The position numbers were made by a program, and so were the translations under genes. The notes below the pieces were generated by a model. It saw nothing but the letters and a program-made list of their open reading frames with translations. It ran no database searches and had not been told where the DNA came from. This document shows positions 8,714-16,858 of a stretch of 64,000 nt of DNA, in pieces; the stretch's first letter is position 1; the number at the start of each line of letters is the position of its first letter. Source of the DNA: Phycicoccus sonneratiae (lineage in GTDB: Bacteria > Actinomycetota > Actinomycetes > Actinomycetales > Dermatophilaceae); NCBI RefSeq assembly GCF_016887965.1, contig NZ_JAFDVD010000027.1, forward strand, positions 1-64,000, read 5' to 3'.

Positions 8714-9634
8714 TCAGGCCGTCAGGGCGGCGTGCGCGTCGGCGAGGTGGTCGAGGTCGGCGAGGTCGAGGACCTGGAGGTAGACCCGCGAGGCGCCGGC
8801 CTCGGCGAGCCGGCCGAGGCGGTCGCGCACCTCCTCGGGCGCCCCCGCGAGGCCATTGGCGCGCAGCTCGTCCGGTTCGCGTCCGATGGCCTCCGCCCGA
8901 CGACGGACGGCGGCGTCGTCCCGGCCGACGCAGAGCACCTGGGCGGCGCTGTGGACGAGGCTCAACGGGTCGCGGCCGTGCTCCTCGCAGACGGCGTCGA
9001 CGCGTGCGAAGAGCTCGCCGGTCTCCTCCGCGGACGAGAACGGGACGTTGAACTCGGCGGCGTAGCGGGCGGCGAGCGAGGGTGTGCGCCGCTTCCCCGC
9101 CCCGCCGACGATGACCGGCACCCCGCCCTCCTGCACCGGGCGCACGAGCGCCGGCGACCCGTGGACCGGGTAGTGCGAGCCGTCGTGCTCGTACGTCGAC
9201 CCCGGTGGCGCCGACCACATCCCGGTGATGACGGCCAGCTGCTCCTCGAGCCGGTCGAAGCGCTCGCCGAGCGGCGGGAAGGGGATGCCGAAGGCCCGGT
9301 GCTCGGCCTCGAACCACCCGGCCCCGAGGCCGAGCTCGACCCGGCCGCCACTCATCTGGTCGACCCCGGCGACGGTGACCGCGAGCGGCCCGGGGAGGCG
9401 GAAGGTCGCCGAGGTGACGAGGGTGCCGAGCCGGATGCGCCGCGTGTCGCGGGCCAGCCCGGCGAGCGTCGTCCACGCGTCCGTGGGCCCGGCCCCGCCG
9501 TCACCGGACATGTGCAGGTAGTGGTCGGATCGGAAGAAGGCGTCGTAGCCGAGGTCCTCGGCGGCGCGGGCGACCGCGAGGAGGTCGTCGTAGGTGGCGC
9601 CCTGCTGGGGCTCGGTGAAGATGCGCAGGTCCAT
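8714..9634 (-). CDS. LLM-class F420-dependent oxidoreductase
   Basis: This 306-residue luciferase-like monooxygenase-fold protein is probably coenzyme F420-dependent. It has the TIM-barrel start MDLRIFTEPQ, the AEDLGYDAFFRSDHYL segment, GGRVELGLGAGWFEAEH and PVIVGGAGKRR, as in the TIGR03560-like group. The substrate is unknown. TAGCGT 6 nt before the ATG suggests a leaderless transcript. It has its own promoter region, which overlaps the 3' end of the MFS gene. Confidence 0.85.
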   Translation of the reverse strand: MDLRIFTEPQQGATYDDLLAVARAAEDLGYDAFFRSDHYLHMSGDGGAGPTDAWTTLAGLARDTRRIRLGTLVTSATFRLPGPLAVTVAGVDQMSGGRVELGLGAGWFEAEHRAFGIPFPPLGERFDRLEEQLAVITGMWSAPPGSTYEHDGSHYPVHGSPALVRPVQEGGVPVIVGGAGKRRTPSLAARYAAEFNVPFSSAEETGELFARVDAVCEEHGRDPLSLVHSAAQVLCVGRDDAAVRRRAEAIGREPDELRANGLAGAPEEVRDRLGRLAEAGASRVYLQVLDLADLDHLADAHAALTA

Positions 9635-9640
9635 GGACCC

Positions 9641-9646
9641 ACGCTA
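9641..9646 (-). promoter_or_regulatory. -10 box, leaderless LLM gene
   Basis: On the minus strand TAGCGT is followed by 6 nt and then the ATG at 9634. The box lies within 10 nt of the last codons of the upstream MFS gene, so the promoter must overlap that gene's 3' end. Confidence 0.5.
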
Positions 9647-11077
9647 CGGAACGACCGGCCCGCCGTCCGCCCGGGACCCCGCCCCCGCCGCCACCCGGCC
9701 GCCCCCGGCCGCGACGACGAGCGCCGTGAGTGCGCCGGCGGCCATGAGGAGGGCGAAGCGCGGGCCGTCCATCGACGGCCCGAACCACGCGACGACGGCG
9801 CCGACGAGCGCGGTCTGGAGGGCGACCCCCGTCGAGCTCGCGAGGCCGTTGGCGGCGCTGGCCCGCCCCTGCTCACCGGCCGGCGCCTGGGCGAGCAGCT
9901 CGGTCGACAGGGTCGGCGTGACCAGGCCCATCCCGGTGGAGGCGGCCGCCCACCCGACGAAGCCGACGACGAGGCCGACGAGGTCGAGCGCGAGCAGCAC
10001 GGGCCCGAGCGACCCGACGGCGATGAGCAGACCGCCGAGGCGGGCGCGCACGCCGGCGTCGACCCGGTGCTGCACCGCGCCGATGCTGTTGACCCAGGAG
10101 CCGAACGCCCAGAACAGCCCGGTGACGGTGAGCGCGATGCCGGCGACGGCCGTCGAGACGTGGTGCGTCGTCACGAGCATGAGCGGCAGGACGGCCCCGA
10201 CGCCGGTGAAGGCGGCCGACACGAGCAGGCGCACGCCGACCACGGCCGGCACCCCGCGGGTCAGCCGGGCCGTCCCGCGGGGCAGCGCCCGCGCCGCCGC
10301 GGCGACGACGACCACGGCACCGGCCAGGACGACGGCAAGCCCGGCCGGGCGTGAGCCCGGGGAGGCGAGGAGCGGTGCGCTGAAGGTGGTCACGGCCAGC
10401 CCGGCGGCCAGGAGCACCGAGGCGGCGAGCCGTCCGCGCGCCCCGGGGTCGGCGACCGTCCCCTCGTCGGTGCGGCCACCGTGGCGCAGCGCGGGACGGA
10501 GCAGGAGCAGGGCGGGGACGACGACGAGCAGCGGTCCGGCGAAGACGACCCGCCATCCGGCGAGGGCCTCGATCCCGCCCGCCAGCCCCGGGCCGACGAG
10601 GGAGGGGAGGATCCACGCGGCGGCGAAGGAGGCGAACACCTTGGCGCGCAGCGACTCCGGGAGCGCCCGGGCCACGAGCACCATGAGGGTCGTGTCGATG
10701 ATCGCCTCGGCGGCCCCGGAGAGCGCACGCCCGGCGACGAAGACGAGCATCGTCGGTGCGAGGGCCGAGACCACTTGTGCCGCAGCGAAGGCCGCGAGAC
10801 CGCCGAAAAGGACCGGGCGCGGGCCGAACCGGTCGGTCCAGCCCCCGGAGAAGGCCGCGGCGATGGTGAAGGTGACGAGCGAGGCGCCGGTCGAGGCGCC
10901 GAACAGCGCCCAGCCGTCGAGGTCGCGCACGACGACGGGGAGGATGGTCTGCACCGCGCGGTTCTCGAACGCCGCCAGCGTGACGAGGGCGACGACCCCC
11001 ACGACCACCGGCAGGTTGCGCCGGTCGAGCAGCCGGTCGCCCCGTGCGGGCACGGCGGAGGCCTCGGTGGTGGTCAT
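9644..11077 (-). CDS. MFS transporter, SoxR-linked
   Basis: This 477-residue membrane protein has about 14 hydrophobic segments and the major-facilitator motif GGWTDRFGPRP between segments 2 and 3. It resembles the DHA2/EmrB-like drug exporters. It is divergent from soxR, and the 54 bp between the starts contains a perfect SoxR box. That context suggests export of a redox-active or toxic compound. The ATG at 11077 follows the operator-promoter directly. The substrate is not predictable from sequence. Confidence 0.85.
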   Translation of the reverse strand: MTTTEASAVPARGDRLLDRRNLPVVVGVVALVTLAAFENRAVQTILPVVVRDLDGWALFGASTGASLVTFTIAAAFSGGWTDRFGPRPVLFGGLAAFAAAQVVSALAPTMLVFVAGRALSGAAEAIIDTTLMVLVARALPESLRAKVFASFAAAWILPSLVGPGLAGGIEALAGWRVVFAGPLLVVVPALLLLRPALRHGGRTDEGTVADPGARGRLAASVLLAAGLAVTTFSAPLLASPGSRPAGLAVVLAGAVVVVAAAARALPRGTARLTRGVPAVVGVRLLVSAAFTGVGAVLPLMLVTTHHVSTAVAGIALTVTGLFWAFGSWVNSIGAVQHRVDAGVRARLGGLLIAVGSLGPVLLALDLVGLVVGFVGWAAASTGMGLVTPTLSTELLAQAPAGEQGRASAANGLASSTGVALQTALVGAVVAWFGPSMDGPRFALLMAAGALTALVVAAGGGRVAAGAGSRADGGPVVP

Positions 11078-11092
11078 GAACCCATCGTCACA

Positions 11093-11116
11093 CCTCAAGT
11101 GCACTTGAGGTAAACT
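11093..11116. promoter_or_regulatory. SoxR box with 19-bp-spacer promoter
   Basis: CCTCAAGTGCACTTGAGG (11093-11110) is a perfect 18 bp palindrome that matches the enterobacterial SoxR box except at its centre. On the minus strand TTTACC (a -35-like hexamer, 11111-11116) is followed by 19 nt and GACGAT, the stretched spacing typical of MerR-type activation, towards the MFS gene. The same site precedes soxR on the plus strand, so autoregulation is also likely. Confidence 0.9.
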
Positions 11117-11131
11117 GGATACTCTGGACCC

Positions 11132-11587
11132 ATGGACCGACACGACCTGCTCGGCATCGGCGAGGTCGCGCGGCGCTCCGGGGTGAGTGTCCCGACCGTC
11201 CGCTTCTACGAGGAGAAGGGGCTCATCACCTCGACCCGTGACGCGGCCGGCCGGCGCCGCTTCGAGCGGCACGTGCTGCGGCGCATCGCCGTGGTCCGGG
11301 CCGGCCAGCGCTTCGGGATGGGGCTGGCCGAGATCGGGGAGGCGCTCGCCGGCCTGCCCGTCGACCACCCGCCGACCAAGCGCGACTGGGAGCGGCTCTC
11401 CCGCTCATGGCACGCGGCGCTCACGGCCCGCATCGAGGCGATGGAGCGGGTGCGTGACGGGCTGTCGTCGTGCATCGGCTGCGGCTGCCTGTCGCTCAAG
11501 GCCTGCCCGGTCTACAACCACGACGACGAGCTGGCCGCCGAGGGGCCGGGACCCCGGCGCTGGCCGGCGGCCGCGCGCGACGGCTGA
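11132..11587 (+). CDS. soxR: Redox-sensitive activator SoxR
   Basis: This 151-residue MerR-family regulator has an N-terminal winged HTH (IGEVARRSGVSVPTVRFYEE), a dimerisation helix and a C-terminal [2Fe-2S] motif CIGCGCLSLKAC with Cys114, 117, 119 and 125. This spacing defines SoxR. In actinobacteria SoxR responds mainly to redox-active small molecules such as pigments and antibiotics. It is divergent from an MFS gene with a SoxR box between them. Its 3' end converges with the formamidase gene. Confidence 0.96.
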   Translation: MDRHDLLGIGEVARRSGVSVPTVRFYEEKGLITSTRDAAGRRRFERHVLRRIAVVRAGQRFGMGLAEIGEALAGLPVDHPPTKRDWERLSRSWHAALTARIEAMERVRDGLSSCIGCGCLSLKACPVYNHDDELAAEGPGPRRWPAAARDG

Positions 11588-11608
11588 CCGGGTCGGTGCG
11601 CGGGGCGT

Positions 11609-12529
11609 TCAGCCGCGGCCGAGGAGCCCCGCCGGCAGGAGCGCGTGCACGCCCCAGGTCCGGTTCGCCACCTGGGTGACGCGCAGGTCGACGACGGTGC
11701 TCGCGAGGGCCAGCGCGGTGGCGGTGTCGAGGTCGTGGAGCCGGCACAGCCAGCGGCACATCGCGTCGAGGGCGTCACCGGTGGCGGTGGTGAGGTCGGC
11801 GTCGAAGCCGAAGGTCACGAGCCCCGCGGGGGTCTCGGCGTGGACGCCGTCGAGCGGACGGTCACGGACGACGTCGACGGTCAGGGTGGTGCGCATCGGG
11901 CACTCGATGGCCGTGCCGCCGACCTCGCCGTCGCCCTGCGCGGCGTGGCCGTCGCCGAGGGAGAGCAGGGCGTCCGGCACCGTGACCGGCAGGTACACCG
12001 TGCTGCCGGCGACGAGCTCGCGGCAGTCGATGTTGCCGCCGTTGCCCGCGCGCGGCGGGATCGTCGAGTGCTCCTCGGGCTCGGCCGGGGCGGTGCCCAT
12101 GACGCCGAGGAAGGGCGCGGTCGGCCGTCGGAACCCGCGGCTCTCGACCGCCTCGCCGTCCGCGATGTCCCAGAGCAGCCACGTCGCGGGCGCGCCGCCG
12201 ATGCCGAGCCGGTCGGCGAACGCGCTCTGTCCGCCGGCGACCGTCCAGCCCCAGCCGAGGGGCTCGAGGTGCTCGACGTGGAGGGCGAGGTGGTCGCCGG
12301 GTCGGGCGCCGGTGACCGCGACCGGCCCGGTGAGGCAGTGCCCGCGCCGGTCCGGGAGGAGGAGGGGGCGCTGCTCGCCGGGTACCCGCTGGCGCTCGAG
12401 GTGCCCGGAGGCGTCGAGCGAGGTGACGGTGAGCCGGTCGCCGGGGTCGATGCGCAGGCACGGGGTGTGCCGGGGGTCGAACACGTCGACCGCGGTCCCG
12501 GGGCCGGCGTCCAGGCGGTGCTCCCTCAT
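11609..12529 (-). CDS. Acetamidase/formamidase family protein
   Basis: This 306-residue member of the FmdA/AmdA family hydrolyses formamide or a short amide to the acid and ammonia. The metal/active-site hallmark SLGDGHAAQGDGEV is present near residue 195, as are GNGGNIDCREL and FGFDADLTTAT. The start is chosen at the family N-terminus, with GAGGA upstream. It follows an MFS gene by 43 nt and a MarR gene before that, probably one operon. The true substrate is open. Confidence 0.85.
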   Translation of the reverse strand: MREHRLDAGPGTAVDVFDPRHTPCLRIDPGDRLTVTSLDASGHLERQRVPGEQRPLLLPDRRGHCLTGPVAVTGARPGDHLALHVEHLEPLGWGWTVAGGQSAFADRLGIGGAPATWLLWDIADGEAVESRGFRRPTAPFLGVMGTAPAEPEEHSTIPPRAGNGGNIDCRELVAGSTVYLPVTVPDALLSLGDGHAAQGDGEVGGTAIECPMRTTLTVDVVRDRPLDGVHAETPAGLVTFGFDADLTTATGDALDAMCRWLCRLHDLDTATALALASTVVDLRVTQVANRTWGVHALLPAGLLGRG

Positions 12530-12572
12530 CGGGTCATCCTCGCCGGGACGCCGGCCGGGTGGGGCGTCGGGG

Positions 12573-13787
12573 TCAGGCCGACCCGACCGTGACGGCCTCG
12601 GCCTCGGTCTCGGAGTCGAGCGGCTCGGCGCCGTGGCCGGGCTCGGCGTCGATGGTCCGCACGAAGGAGTGGCCGGTGGAGAGGACGGCGACCGCGAGGA
12701 CGACCGCGCCGGCGCCGACCCAGAAGGGGATGTGCACCGAGCGCTCGCCGAGGGTCCCGGCCAGCCACGGGGCGACGGCGCCACCGCTGAACCGGACGAA
12801 GCTGTAGGCCGCCGACGCGACACCGCGCTCCACGGGCGAGACCTTCATGACCGTCTCGGTGATGAGCGTGTTGTTGACGCCGAGGAAGCCGCCGGCGAGC
12901 ACGACCCCGACGACGAGCACCCGCTTGTCCTCGGTGAAGACGGCCATCACCGCGAGGATGGCGGCGAAGCCGAGCAGCGCGACGACCATCCCGGTGAAGG
13001 TGCCGACGTGGCGCTGCACCCACGGGGCGACGACGACGCTCGCGAGCGCGAGCAGCAGGCCCCAGCCGAAGAACACCAGCCCGGTGCCGTGCGCCGACAT
13101 GTCGAGCGGGAACGGCGTGAAGGCGAGCAGCGTGAAGAAGCCGAAGTTGTAGAGCAGCGCGGTGAGGCCCACGGTGAGCAGCCCACGGTGGCGGAGGGCC
13201 TTGAGCGGGGCGCTGATCGGGGTCGGGTGCGGACGCTCGTTCGCCGCGGGGAGGGTGACCCACGTGGCGACGAGGGCGACGGCCATCAGCGCGCTGACGC
13301 CGAAGAACGGTCCGCGCCAGGAGATCCCGCCGAGGGCGCCGCCGACGAGCGGGCCGGCGGCGATGCCGAGGCCGAGGGCCGCCTCGTACAGGATGATCGC
13401 CTGCGCGACCGAGCCCCGGGCCGCGCTGACGATCGTCGCGAGGGCGGTGGCGATGAACAGCGCGTTGCCGAGGCCCCAGACGGCGCGGAAGCCGACGATG
13501 GCCCCGACCGTGTCGGACATCCCGGCCAGGCCGGCGCCGACGATGATGATGGCCAGCCCGAGGAGCAGGGTGCGCTTGGCGCCGATGCGGCTCGAGACGA
13601 AGCCGGTGACGAGCATCGCGACGCCCATGACGGCCATGTAGCTCGTGAAGAGCAGGCTGACCTGGGACGGCGAGGCGCCGAGCTCGTCGGCGATCGGCTT
13701 GAGGATGGGGTCGACGAGGCCGATCCCCATGAACGCGACGACGCAGGCGAACGCCACGCTCCAGACGGTCTTGGGTTGACGCCACAT
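12573..13787 (-). CDS. MFS transporter, MarR-linked
   Basis: This 404-residue 12-segment transporter has the N-terminal WSVAFACVVAFMGIGLVDP helix and the loop motif GFVSSRIGAKR. It is a DHA1-like exporter. GGAAGGA lies 10 nt before the ATG. It follows the marR-type gene by 29 nt, so it is probably the main target of that repressor. The C-terminus ends in an acidic tail (EPLDSETEAEA). Confidence 0.87.
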   Translation of the reverse strand: MWRQPKTVWSVAFACVVAFMGIGLVDPILKPIADELGASPSQVSLLFTSYMAVMGVAMLVTGFVSSRIGAKRTLLLGLAIIIVGAGLAGMSDTVGAIVGFRAVWGLGNALFIATALATIVSAARGSVAQAIILYEAALGLGIAAGPLVGGALGGISWRGPFFGVSALMAVALVATWVTLPAANERPHPTPISAPLKALRHRGLLTVGLTALLYNFGFFTLLAFTPFPLDMSAHGTGLVFFGWGLLLALASVVVAPWVQRHVGTFTGMVVALLGFAAILAVMAVFTEDKRVLVVGVVLAGGFLGVNNTLITETVMKVSPVERGVASAAYSFVRFSGGAVAPWLAGTLGERSVHIPFWVGAGAVVLAVAVLSTGHSFVRTIDAEPGHGAEPLDSETEAEAVTVGSA

Positions 13788-13816
13788 GGGCTGGGTGGTC
13801 CTTCCGGTGGTGGTGG

Positions 13817-14272
13817 TCAGGAGGCGGTGCCGGCCGGCTCGGGCACGGCGGCGGTGCGGGTGGCCTCGACGAGCTCGACGAGCAGGTCGACGGCCGCGCG
13901 CACCCGGGCGGGGTCGGCGTCGAGGCCGGTGAGCACCGGCTCGAGGGTGCGGGCGCGGGCCCGTCGGGCGGCGGCGAGCGCCGCGGTGCCGGACGGCGTC
14001 AGCTCGACGAGGCTGGCGCGCGCGTCGGCCGGGTCGGAGCTGCGGGTGACGAAGCCCTCGGCCTCGAGCCGCTGTACCTGGGTGGTCATCGTCGGCTGGC
14101 TCGTGTCGTCGGCTGCGGCGAGCGTCGTGATGCGCGCCGGGCCGAGCTCCTCGACGAGGGACAGGACGCGGGCCTGGGCCCACGGCAGGTCGTGCGCGGC
14201 GTGCCGGCTCGCCCAGCGGGAGAGCCGGGCGGCCGAGCGCAGCAGGTCGTCGGCGAGGTCGTCGGTGCTCAC
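13817..14272 (-). CDS. MarR-family repressor
   Basis: This 151-residue winged-helix regulator carries the MarR core: ARVLSLVEELGPARITTLA, QPTMTTQVQRLEAEGFVTR and the wing segment DPADARASLVELT. The GTG start at 14272 fits the family length. A longer reading frame back to 14329 would run through the operator and is unlikely. It is first of a probable MarR-MFS-formamidase operon and is divergent from purC. Confidence 0.9.
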   Translation of the reverse strand: MSTDDLADDLLRSAARLSRWASRHAAHDLPWAQARVLSLVEELGPARITTLAAADDTSQPTMTTQVQRLEAEGFVTRSSDPADARASLVELTPSGTAALAAARRARARTLEPVLTGLDADPARVRAAVDLLVELVEATRTAAVPEPAGTAS

Positions 14273-14285
14273 CCGTTCCACGATA

Positions 14286-14300
14286 CATAGGAATCCTATG
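14286..14300. promoter_or_regulatory. MarR-type operator
   Basis: CATAGGAATCCTATG is a perfect palindrome with a 1 nt centre, 13 nt upstream of the marR GTG. On the minus strand it contains TAGGAT, a good -10 box, so a bound repressor would block its own promoter. Confidence 0.75.
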
Positions 14301-14328
14301 CACCTCAACTCGCGCGCAGGGCCGAACA

Positions 14329-14408
14329 TTCTCTCCGGATGCCGGAACCTTCGGTGACCTGCCGCTCACAACCGGCAGGTGGCTGAACCTTTCGGCATCC
14401 GGAGGGAA
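14329..14408. repeat. CGGCATCCGGAG element, copy 1 (inverted arms)
   Basis: Sixteen-base arms (14329-14344 and 14393-14408, the latter CGGCATCCGGAGGGAA) are inverted with one mismatch and enclose an 8 bp hairpin ACCTGCCG/CGGCAGGT (14357-14380). The right arm runs into AAGCTG, and purC starts 36 nt later. A related element with its arms in direct order precedes nagZ at 50533-50609. Confidence 0.75.
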
Positions 14409-14443
14409 AGCTGTGGCGGGGGCGGGGCTGGTTGGATAGGGGC

Positions 14444-15412
14444 ATGGCCGATGCCCCGACGCCCTCGTCCGACGCCTCCGCCCCCTCCGGCGCGGTGCCC
14501 GCCGGACCGGCCGCGCCGGTGCTCGACGGGTACGCCCACGTCTACTCGGGCAAGGTGCGCGACCTCTACGCGCCGCTCGACGACGCCGGCGCTCCTCGCG
14601 ACGACCTCCTGCTGCTCGTCGCCTCCGACCGCATCTCGGCCTTCGACTTCGTGCTCGACACCCCGGTGCCCGACAAGGGTGAGGTGCTCACCCGGATGTC
14701 GCTCTGGTGGTTCGAGCAGCTCGCCGACCTCGTGCCCAACCACGTCGTGTCCACCGACGTGCCGGACGCCGTGCGCGGGCGGGCGGTCCTCGTCCGGCGG
14801 CTCGAGATGCTTCCCGTCGAGTGCGTTGCCCGCGCGTACCTCACCGGCGGTGGCCTGCGCGAGTACCGGGCCGACGGCACGGTCAGCGGGCTGACCCTCC
14901 CCGAGGGCCTCACCGATGGGTCACGCTTCCCCGAGCCGCTCTTCACCCCGTCGACCAAGGCGCCCGAGGGGCAGCACGACGAGCCGATGAGCTACGCCGA
15001 GGTCGAGGCGGCCGTCGGCCCGTCGCTCGCCGCACGCGCCCGTGACCTGACGACGCGGATCCTGGCCCGGGGCAACGAGATCGCGCAGGCACGCGGCATC
15101 ATCGTCGCCGATACCAAGGTCGAGTTCGGCGTCGAGGCCGACGAGCTGGTGCTCGCCGACGAGGTGCTGACCCCCGACTCCTCGCGCTTCTGGCCGGCCG
15201 ACCAGTGGGAGCCCGGCCACCCGCAGCCGAGCTTCGACAAGGAGTTCGTCCGCGAGTGGCTGCTGTCGCGGGCGAGCGGATGGGACAAGGCGTCGGGCGA
15301 GGCGCCGCCGTCGCTGCCCGACGACGTCCTCGAGCGCACCCGGGCCAAGTACGTCGAGGCCTACGAGCGCCTGACCGGAGAGACGTTCCGACCGCGAGGG
15401 GCGGACCGATGA
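14444..15412 (+). CDS. purC: SAICAR synthetase
   Basis: This 322-residue enzyme condenses CAIR with aspartate in purine synthesis. It shows the nucleotide-binding SGKVRDLYAP (about residues 35-45), SDRISAFDFVL, CVARAYLTGGGLREY, DTKVEFGVE and DEVLTPDSSRFW. The N-terminal 25 residues are Ala/Pro-rich and non-conserved. The ATG at 14444 is preferred; an in-frame TTG at 14432 would add four residues. The stop overlaps the next gene as ATGA. Confidence 0.97.
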   Translation: MADAPTPSSDASAPSGAVPAGPAAPVLDGYAHVYSGKVRDLYAPLDDAGAPRDDLLLLVASDRISAFDFVLDTPVPDKGEVLTRMSLWWFEQLADLVPNHVVSTDVPDAVRGRAVLVRRLEMLPVECVARAYLTGGGLREYRADGTVSGLTLPEGLTDGSRFPEPLFTPSTKAPEGQHDEPMSYAEVEAAVGPSLAARARDLTTRILARGNEIAQARGIIVADTKVEFGVEADELVLADEVLTPDSSRFWPADQWEPGHPQPSFDKEFVREWLLSRASGWDKASGEAPPSLPDDVLERTRAKYVEAYERLTGETFRPRGADR

Positions 15413-15795
15413 GCGAGCAGTCCGCACCGCGGCAGGGCCCCGACTGGCGCACGGCCGGCTGGCCGATCCCCGTCACGACCGCCTTCGACTTCCCCGACCT
15501 CGAGGTGCGCACGACGATCGGGGCGGTGTCCGGCGTCTACGCGACGAGCCTCGGCCTGGCGCGTGGCGTGTCGGCGTCCTTCTCCGCGCTCTCCCGCGGC
15601 GAGGTCGTCGACATGACGGCCCTCCTCGCCGAGGCCCGCCACCACGCGCTCCAGCGGGTCGTCGGCGAGGCGCAGCGGCACGGCGGCAACGCCCTCCTCG
15701 GGGTGCGCTTCGACTCCAACGAGGTCGGGCAGGGCCAGATCATCGAGATCCACTGCTACGGGACGGCGGTCGTCGTCGGAGCCCGCCGACCCTGA
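15409..15795 (+). CDS. YbjQ/UPF0145-like protein
   Basis: This 128-residue protein resembles the YbjQ (UPF0145, heavy-metal-binding-like) family: VRTTIGAVSGVYATSLG, then a helix with EARHHALQRVVGEAQRHGGN and ALLGVRFD. These proteins form small oligomeric rings. No function is firmly known. Its ATG overlaps the purC TGA, so translation is coupled, although there is no obvious purine link. Confidence 0.7.
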   Translation: MSEQSAPRQGPDWRTAGWPIPVTTAFDFPDLEVRTTIGAVSGVYATSLGLARGVSASFSALSRGEVVDMTALLAEARHHALQRVVGEAQRHGGNALLGVRFDSNEVGQGQIIEIHCYGTAVVVGARRP

Positions 15796-15819
15796 TCCTC
15801 CGCCTCCGGCCCGATGCGG

Positions 15820-16395
15820 TCACCGCGTCTCGATCTCGTGCCGCACCATCGCCGTCCAGCGTTCCATCGCGACGTCCGCCGCCGCCCGGTCGCCGGTGAC
15901 GGCGACCTCGAAGAGCAGCCCGCGGGCCATGGCCAGCGACTGCAGGGCCAGGGTCCGGGCCTCGGCGTCGTCGACCCCGAGCCGGCGGTAGGCGTCGGCC
16001 AGCGCGTCGGTCCACCCCTCGGCGAACCACCGGCGCAGCGGCTCGGCGTGCGGCTCGCCGCGCATCGCGTGGGTCGAGAGCTCGAAGAAGAGCGGCGCGA
16101 AGACCGCGGCCCGGTCGGCGACGTGCCGCCAGAACAGCGCCCCGGCCTGGTACGGGTCCTCGTGCGTGGCGGCCAGCTGGAGGAGGGCGTCCTGCTCCGC
16201 GCGTTCGACGGCCTCCACCACCGCCCCGAGCAGCCCTGCGCGCGACCCGAAGTGGTAGTTCAGCATCCGGTGGCTGGTGCCGATGCCGGTGGCCAGGGTG
16301 CGCAGGCTGGTGTCGCCGACCCCGTGCTCGGCGAACCACGCGACGGCCCGCCCGAGCAGCTCGTCGCGGGCAGCGCCGTCGTGCGGCGGGGTCAC
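15820..16395 (-). CDS. TetR-family regulator
   Basis: This 191-residue protein has an N-terminal TetR HTH (AVAWFAEHGVGDTSLRTLA, GTSHRMLNYHFGSRAGLL) and a helical ligand domain. GTG at 16395 overlaps the TGA of the SRPBCC gene (GTGA), so both are made from one message. It is a likely repressor of that two-gene operon through the palindrome at 16814-16847. The ligand is unknown. Confidence 0.88.
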   Translation of the reverse strand: MTPPHDGAARDELLGRAVAWFAEHGVGDTSLRTLATGIGTSHRMLNYHFGSRAGLLGAVVEAVERAEQDALLQLAATHEDPYQAGALFWRHVADRAAVFAPLFFELSTHAMRGEPHAEPLRRWFAEGWTDALADAYRRLGVDDAEARTLALQSLAMARGLLFEVAVTGDRAAADVAMERWTAMVRHEIETR

Positions 16396-16823
16396 GCGCC
16401 GGTCGTGCGGGCCGCGGCGGTCGACTCGAGGGCGGCGGCCTCGCGGGTCACGTAGTCGGCGGCCTTGCGCCCGACGAGCCACCGGACGAGGCCGGCCAGC
16501 GGTCCCTCCCACCGGATGCCGAGCCGGATGGTCGTGCCGTCCGGTCCCTCGACGAGGTCGTGCGTGCCGGTGCTGCGGACCCCCCTCGCCCGCGACTCCC
16601 AGGTGAAGGACCGGCCGGGCGTCCACGCCGTGATCGTCCACGTGGCGCGGGGGAGCCCGGGCTGCACGACCACGTAGGAGGCGCCCACCTCGTCCGGTCG
16701 GTCGGGCTCGACCGGGGTGACGGAGTCGACGGTCGGCAGCCAGTCGCCCCAGCGGCGGACGTCGGAGAGCAGCGGCCAGAGCGTCGTCGCGGGGAGCGGG
16801 GTCGTGCGGCTCACGTCGATCAT
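16392..16823 (-). CDS. SRPBCC (START-like) family protein
   Basis: This 143-residue protein has the SRPBCC/polyketide-cyclase-like fold pattern: VSRTTPLPATTLWPLLSDV at the N-terminus, WGDWLPTVDSVTPVE, and a long C-terminal helix. Such proteins bind hydrophobic ligands in a deep pocket. Its start codon lies inside a perfect 34 bp operator and 7 nt after a -10 box, so the transcript is predicted to be leaderless. It is co-transcribed with the TetR gene. Confidence 0.82.
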   Translation of the reverse strand: MIDVSRTTPLPATTLWPLLSDVRRWGDWLPTVDSVTPVEPDRPDEVGASYVVVQPGLPRATWTITAWTPGRSFTWESRARGVRSTGTHDLVEGPDGTTIRLGIRWEGPLAGLVRWLVGRKAADYVTREAAALESTAAARTTGA

Positions 16824-16847
16824 GTACCAAATGGTACATGATCGACG
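16814..16847. promoter_or_regulatory. 34-bp TetR-type operator over a start codon
   Basis: The perfect 15 bp arms CGTCGATCATGTACC (16814-16828) and its complement (16833-16847) flank AAAT. The site covers the -10 box and the ATG of the SRPBCC gene. Binding of the co-encoded TetR protein here would give tight autorepression. Confidence 0.85.
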
Positions 16848-16858
16848 ACCGGCGTCAA
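16831..16858 (-). promoter_or_regulatory. Promoter of SRPBCC-tetR operon
   Basis: On the minus strand TTGACG (16853-16858), a 16 nt spacer and TACCAT (16831-16836) are followed by 7 nt and the ATG. The -35 box overlaps the stop codon of the VOC gene just upstream. Confidence 0.65.

Noticed and set aside
14329-14443. Riboswitch upstream of purC
   Set aside because: No known aptamer motif is recognised, and the related element precedes nagZ, which is not a purine gene; described as a repeat element instead.
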